Assembly (NCBI GenBank): GCA_037783415.1
Contig: JAZGTN010000170.1
Coordinates: forward strand, 806,001-870,000
DNA: 64,000 nucleotides
Reading direction: 5' to 3'
Origin: Leptasterias polaris
Lineage: Eukaryota; Echinodermata; Asteroidea; Forcipulatida; Asteriidae
Shown here: in pieces, positions 58,971-64,000 of the stretch
Layout: each line of letters opens with the position of its first letter
Position numbering within the stretch: the stretch's first letter is position 1
Program-made: the position numbers and the translations under genes
The notes under the pieces: generated by a model
Database searches by the model: none
What the model saw: the letters and a program-made list of their open reading frames with translations, nothing else
Told to the model about the DNA's origin: nothing

Positions 58971-59844
58971 TCCTGAAGTAATAAATGGTCATATACACAG
59001 GAAGACGGTATCAAACTCAAATTACGGATTGCTTTGTATCGTTGGGAAATGCATCCCCATTGTTTTAAACCACATACCTGACAGTTTTCAGATGTGTGGC
59101 CACCTATTTTTTTGAAAAGTTTCACAGGATGGTTTTGCTTTATGTCTGTGTTGAAAACACTGATTTGGAATTACATGGATTCGTTACAAAACAATATTCA
59201 ACCATCTTTTATAGTGCATACTGAGTTGATTAACATATGAAAATGCGTATGATTGGATGCTTCCAGACGGCACATTGAATACCAAAGCATTGAGGTGTCG
59301 GGTATAACTATAAGTATGAAATAACATAAAAGAAAGGTTTAACCTTCCAATACTACACAATGTTTCAAATTTACAAAAGATTAATGTAAAACGTAAATCA
59401 CAAGAAACCTAAATCAATGCTGTATTATTTTGTTAATGTCTTTACATGGTTTTCTCATGTTGAGTGTCGATAGAGCCTCTATGGAAAAGAAAGGAAATAT
59501 CCAAACATTGTGTTTAATTTTCAATTAAAAGTGTTGTCCGTTAGTGCTGTCTTTTTTCATTAAGCAATACGATCAAATTGACATTGATGGATATGAGATT
59601 ACAGCTATACGAAATGTTAAATACTCATCACAAGGTGAAAAACAGAATGTCATAAACACCACTAACGTTATGTAAATGGCGATATACGATAATGACAGAT
59701 AAATTAAAGGTTGTGAAAGCGAACACAATTTATGTATTGGTGCACACTTATTGTAATAAAGGGAAACAAATCATCTGTGCTGTGGTGATTAACTGACATT
59801 TGATAAAAAGCATTTCCAAAATATTAAAATTTCATAATTTAAAG
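58971..59844. other. Unique AT-rich DNA inside the foldback element
   Basis: The only non-repetitive stretch in the element besides the GC-rich island. No transposase-like ORF on either strand. Confidence 0.5.
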
Positions 59845-61403
59845 GTGACACACTTGCTAAAATGAGAAAATCTTTAATTAGTTGGGCTGAGCTAAAATAG
59901 TGGCTTGAAAATATTTTTCCGCCTAGGAGTTATGGCTAGGGATGTACTAAACAGATCTATGAAGAAAAATATTAAAATTTCATAAATTAAAGGTGACACA
60001 AAATTCGTCAAAGTTAGGTATGTTTTACATACTTTGTACATTGTGTGGCTATAACACGCGCTAATTTAGGACAATGTTTAATTAGTTGGGCTGAGCTCAT
60101 TAGTGACCTGAGAATATTTTTCCGCCTAGGAGTTATGGCTAGGGATGTACTAAGCAGATCTATGAAGAAAAATATGAAAATTTCATAAATTAAAGGTGAC
60201 ACAACTTTCGTCAAAGTTAGGTATGTTTTACATACTTTGTACATTGTGTGGCTATACACGCGCTAATTTAGGACAATGTTTAATTAGTTGGGCTGAGCTC
60301 ATTAGTAACCTGAGAATATTTTTCCGCCTAGGAGTTATGGCTAGGGATGTACTAAACAGATCTATGAAGAAAAATATTAAAATTTCATAACTTAAAGGTG
60401 ACACAAATTTCGTCAAAGTTAGGTATGTTTTACATACTTTGTACATTGTGTGGCTATACACGCGCTAATTTAGGACAATGTTTAATTAGTTGGGCTGAGC
60501 TCATTAGTATCCTGAGAATATTTTTCCGCCTAGGAGTTATGGCTAGGAATATAATAAACAGATCTATGAAGAAAAATATTAAAATTTCATAAATTAAAGG
60601 TGACACAACTTTCGTCAAAGTTAGGTATGTTTTACATACTTTGTACATTGTGTGGCTATACACGCGCTAATTTAGGACAATGTTTAATTAGTTGGACTGA
60701 GCTAATTAGTAGCCTGAGAATATTTTTCCGCCTAGGAGTTATGGCTAGGGATGTACTAAACAGATCTATGAAAAAAAATATTAAAATTTCGTAAATTAAA
60801 GGTGACACAACTTTTGTCAAAGTTAGGTATGTTTTACATACTTTGTACATTGTGTGGCTAGCAATGTAAACACGTGCTAATTTGAGGCAATGTTTAATTA
60901 GTTGGGCTGAGCTAATTAGTAGCCTGAGAATATTTTTCCGCCTAGGAGTTTTGGCTAGGGATATAATAAACAGATCTATGAAAAAAAATATTAAAATTTC
61001 ATAAATTAAAGATGACACAATTTTCGTCAAAGTTAGGTATGTTTTACATACCTTTTTGTGTGTGGCTATACACGCGCTAATTTAGGACAATGTTTAATTA
61101 GTTGGGCTGAGCTCATTAGTGACCTGAGAATATTTTTCCACCTAGGAGTTATGGCTAGGGATGTACTAAACAGATCTATGAAGAAAAATATTAAAATTTC
61201 ATAAATTAAAGGTGACACAAATTTCGTCAAAGTTAGGTATGTTTTACATACTTTGTACATTGTGTGGCTATCGCGCTAATTTGAGGCAATGTTTAATTAG
61301 TTGGGCTGAGCTAATTAGTTGCCTGAGAATATTTTTCCGCTTAGGAGATATAGCCAGGGATGTACCAAACAGATCTATGAAGAAAAATATTAAAATTTCA
61401 TAA
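59845..61403 (-). repeat. About 205-bp satellite array, 8 copies, inverted
   Basis: The same monomer as in 45656-49970 in reverse orientation, with fewer copies. The innermost copy (59845-59990) is partial and diverged; the outermost monomers are closest to the end sequence. Confidence 0.9.
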
Positions 61404-61828
61404 ATTAAAGGTGACACAACCTTATTTAAAGTAGGCATGTAGGACACACCGTCTTTGTGTTGTTATTGACATGAGTGACGGTCTTTATCGGAATTTTTGA
61501 AATTCGGTGCTGAGGAGAACTTCGGTGCTGGGCCTGATTCGGTGCTGGGCCCAAATTCGGTGCTCACTTCCCTTCAGCCTAGAACAAGCATCTACCAAAT
61601 TCCCATCTACCGTGCGTGGTGGTGGCTGACGTTAAAACGTTAATGTTAACACTTTTTACCTATACTCTAGCACAATATATGATTAATCATGTTTTAAAAG
61701 AATAATTTATAGTTTGTTGATGCATTTTCTAGCAGTCTGACTTTGTTCTATTACAGATTTTCGAGTTAATGAGTAGAAGTTGTACTAGAACTTAAGGCTT
61801 TAATTAAGCAGAACGACAGATTTTTAAC

Positions 61829-63711
61829 ATGGCGGCCTCCATCGCGAACGCAATTTCTCTGTCTAAGCGAGATTTGGACGACATGCGGCCAATGGTGGAT
61901 GACATTGTGACGAAAGTGCTTGGATTCTCAGAGTCTAGTGTCACGATGGCTGCACTTAACTGTGTCGGTAAAGGAATGAGTAAGATGAAAACAATCGGTA
62001 AGTAGGCTAATTTGTATCACTAGTATCCTCCCCTGTCCGGTTTTCGATGTAGTATGCCTTTTTCTTTGAATTGAAAAAAAATATAAATATTCCATAATCA
62101 ACTGATGCCCTAATTACCTTCCTTTGTTTATAAGAAATATGCAAACATATATTAAAACGTGATGGACATTGAAACTTTCACACCACGCACCGATCTTCGA
62201 TGACTTCAATAGCGTCCCATTTGTTTTGAGTTTGACCTGTTTTCGATGCAAACAAGAAAGTATGGTGTCCGGGTGAAGCCATACGTGGAAGAAACATCTG
62301 CAGTGACTATTAGTGTTCTGTGAGACTTAGTGTATGACTCTATAGCCAGCAGTTTTCTTCATTTTATTCAACATATTTTTTATTTAGTTTTAAAAATAAC
62401 CATGGTATTTTTCAAAAACTTAAAAAAAAAAAAAAAAATGTAAATAATTTTTGGCTTTGAAATCTTATTTTTATTTAGTTTTGTGTCTTTTTATGTTTCT
62501 TAACATTTATAATAAAGCATATAAATAAACAGTGATAATCGAATCACAAAGCTGATGTTTAAATTTTAATATTAATAACAAAAATGATAGAGTGTTACAA
62601 AACAAAATTATCCAGACTATTAGAAAATGATATATAAGGCACATGGCTTCTTTAAGCCTCTGTATTTTTTTCCCCAGAATGCTCAGCAGAATGTTCAGTC
62701 ACATGATTTGATCATCGTGAATTGTGAATTGAAAAAGTGTTTGATGAAACTTTTTCGGTGGGAATTTTTTTTTTTATGGCCCCGACAGTATGACATATTT
62801 TTGTACCTTGCAGAAATGCCTAAAATACCACAACTTTTTGCATTTACAAGTGCAACTAACCAGTGGAGCCTTACATGTTTCTAAGTTTTGGTCAAATGAG
62901 AGGAGACTCTTTGCTTGGCAAGTCAAACCACAAAAATTGTATCTAGGGACTGTTCAACATCGCGCGCAGAGAGGTCAAAGGTTTGCCTCGATTTCAGGGA
63001 CCCCCTGAATACAGGGCGTCCTACGATATAAGTATTGTAACTAAACTATGTTGATGCAAATTCAGCAAGTGTTAACACTTTGACTTACACTACAGACAGT
63101 ACACAAAGTAAACCAGTGCAAGTATTGTTATGTTACAACCATATAACTTATATTTTTACTGCTATGAAACATTTCAATATTCTGCCACCAGGCATAAGGG
63201 ATTTATTTGATTTTTTAACTGATGACGGACTTCACTTCCCTTTTTGTAATATTCCTCGTGAGGAATTGGTACTGGTACGGTAGCTAAAACGAAAATTTTT
63301 GACCTTTTAAAGGAAAGGGGAAAATTAAACCGCACATTTCATCGCACGAACAGAATAAAGTGTCAATGACTGAGATTCGAACCCACATGACATTGTCACT
63401 TTACTACTTTGCCACCTTTAAGTTTAGTTGGTGTCATCATGGTCATAGATAATAATGGCAGGGGGTTAAGTAGTATTAGAAAATTATCCCGCCATTTGAC
63501 TCATTGAATTGATGTTTCTGCTTTTATTACTTCTATTTTCCCTAGGCTTAAATATGTTGTGTAATTGCATCACTATGTTGTGTGTTTTGCAGACTTGTTA
63601 AAACCCCTGATTGAGGACTCGGCACCAAAGTTTGTGGAGAAGCTCTTCGAGGCCATCGAGCAAAGTCACAGTCACAGAGACGAGCACAAAGCAAAGAAGA
63701 GACCAATTAAG
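61829..63711 (+). CDS. PRPF3: PRPF3 (U4/U6 snRNP protein Prp3), N-terminal two exons, truncated by window end
   Basis: Coding exons 61829-61997 and 63593-63711 join in phase 1 across a GT-AG intron and encode the first 96 residues; a GT donor follows at 63712, so the gene continues beyond the window. PRPF3 is a component of the U4/U6.U5 tri-snRNP in the nucleus. The encoded segment is its N-terminal PWI domain: SLSKRDLDDMRPMVDDIV, VLGFSESSVTMAALNCVGKG, LLKPLIEDSAPKFVEKLFEA agree closely with vertebrate PRPF3. The ATG context (AACATGG) is good and the protein start agrees with the family. The first coding exon starts only about 250 bp from the right end of the 16-kb foldback element, which therefore sits in or next to the promoter. 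The intron holds a 1-kb repeat and a SINE head. Confidence 0.92.
62024..63030 (+). repeat. 1-kb dispersed repeat, copy 2 (PRPF3 intron 1)
   Basis: Highly similar to 40178-41222 over its whole length, with small indels in poly(A) runs. It starts 26 bp after the splice donor. Only one imperfect 3' hairpin (about 62999-63020) is present instead of two. Confidence 0.8.
63361..63420 (-). repeat. tRNA-derived SINE head (PRPF3 intron 1)
   Basis: On the - strand GGTGGCAAAGTAGTAAAGTG (A-box-like) precedes GGGTTCGAATCTCAG (B box). Not a complete tRNA. Confidence 0.5.
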
Positions 63712-63949
63712 GTCAGTTGATATCATCAACCATGACACAAAAGGAGCAACAAAATTGTATCGTTATTTTTATACTGTGATAAAAAGCTGTTCATATTGTT
63801 CTTTGGCAAAAGTATTTGCATCAACTATGAAAGTAAAACAACCTGTAAAAGGCTGGGTTATATAACCCTTACTCCCTTGGTTCACTTGCCCACAGGCAAC
63901 CTCAGTCATCCTAGCAATTCCATACCTTGAAATACAAGCCACCCCCTGA

Positions 63950-64000
63950 CAGCGTTCTCCCTTACCAGTGGTTCGCTGGCCAAATAAAAACTAAAATACC
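63950..64000 (+). repeat. Interspersed repeat, cut by window end
   Basis: GCGTTCTCCCTTACCAGTGG and CGCTGGCCAAAT match the start of 29736-29830. Confidence 0.55.

Larger units (their letters stand above)
45489..61581. mobile_element. Giant foldback-type element (16.1 kb) with satellite inverted ends
   Basis: The outer about 160 bp at each end are inverted copies (left 45492-45655, right 61404-61580), each with four AGCACCGAATT-type motifs. Next inside come arrays of the same about 205-bp satellite in opposite orientation: 45656-49970 (about 21 copies) and 59845-61403 (about 8 copies). The centre holds 7.6 kb of minisatellite, a duplicated 150-bp segment, a GC-rich island and about 0.9 kb of unique DNA. 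GAACAAG occurs just outside both ends (45482-45488, 61582-61588) and is a candidate 7-bp target duplication. No transposase is visible. The build recalls the sea urchin TU foldback elements, whose long inverted ends are made of tandem repeats; no sequence relation is claimed. Confidence 0.7.

Overview
This is nuclear DNA of an animal. It contains three spliced genes with metazoan exon structure, GT-AG introns packed with interspersed repeats, a non-LTR retrotransposon and many tRNA-derived SINEs and MITEs. Several repeats (for example the ones starting at 18991, 23789, 32946 and the pieces flanking 9615-9654) look like families I remember as common in echinoderms, above all sea stars. A sea star is therefore my best guess; that part rests on memory, not on a search.

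Layout. 1-2283: no clear gene. 2284-16985: one 14.7 kb near-perfect palindrome, two 7331-bp arms around a 40-bp loop. It is flanked by a 6-bp direct repeat (GAGGTT) and its ends read AG...CT. This is a mobile element inserted as one unit, and its ends fit the rules known for Polinton/Maverick elements. Its arms carry short unrecognised ORFs, arrays of CCAAT boxes, a nested MITE and, after one ORF, a textbook histone-type mRNA 3' stem-loop. No polymerase, integrase or capsid gene is visible. 16992-23022: a complete five-exon isochorismatase-domain (ISOC1/2-like) gene on the + strand. 23023-31008: repeats (SINE, MITEs, a gag-like relic, a 75-bp minisatellite). 31009-34633: a complexin gene on the - strand ending in a CaaX box. 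35000-44800: a broken non-LTR retrotransposon (36900-39699), a 1-kb repeat, and an unusual tandem array of tRNA-like units (43130-44035). 45489-61581: a second very large element of foldback type, about 16.1 kb, whose inverted ends are satellite arrays (21 copies left, 8 copies right) and whose middle is 7.6 kb of minisatellite that changes orientation. 61829 to the end: the first two coding exons of PRPF3 (U4/U6 snRNP Prp3), cut by the window end.

The host genes are unrelated to each other (a metabolic hydrolase-fold protein, a synaptic SNARE regulator, a splicing factor). About half of the window is two giant inverted-repeat elements with no recognisable transposase, and these are the most unusual content. 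The ORFs in the arms are short and several of the longest open frames begin at non-ATG codons, so their coding status is stated cautiously.
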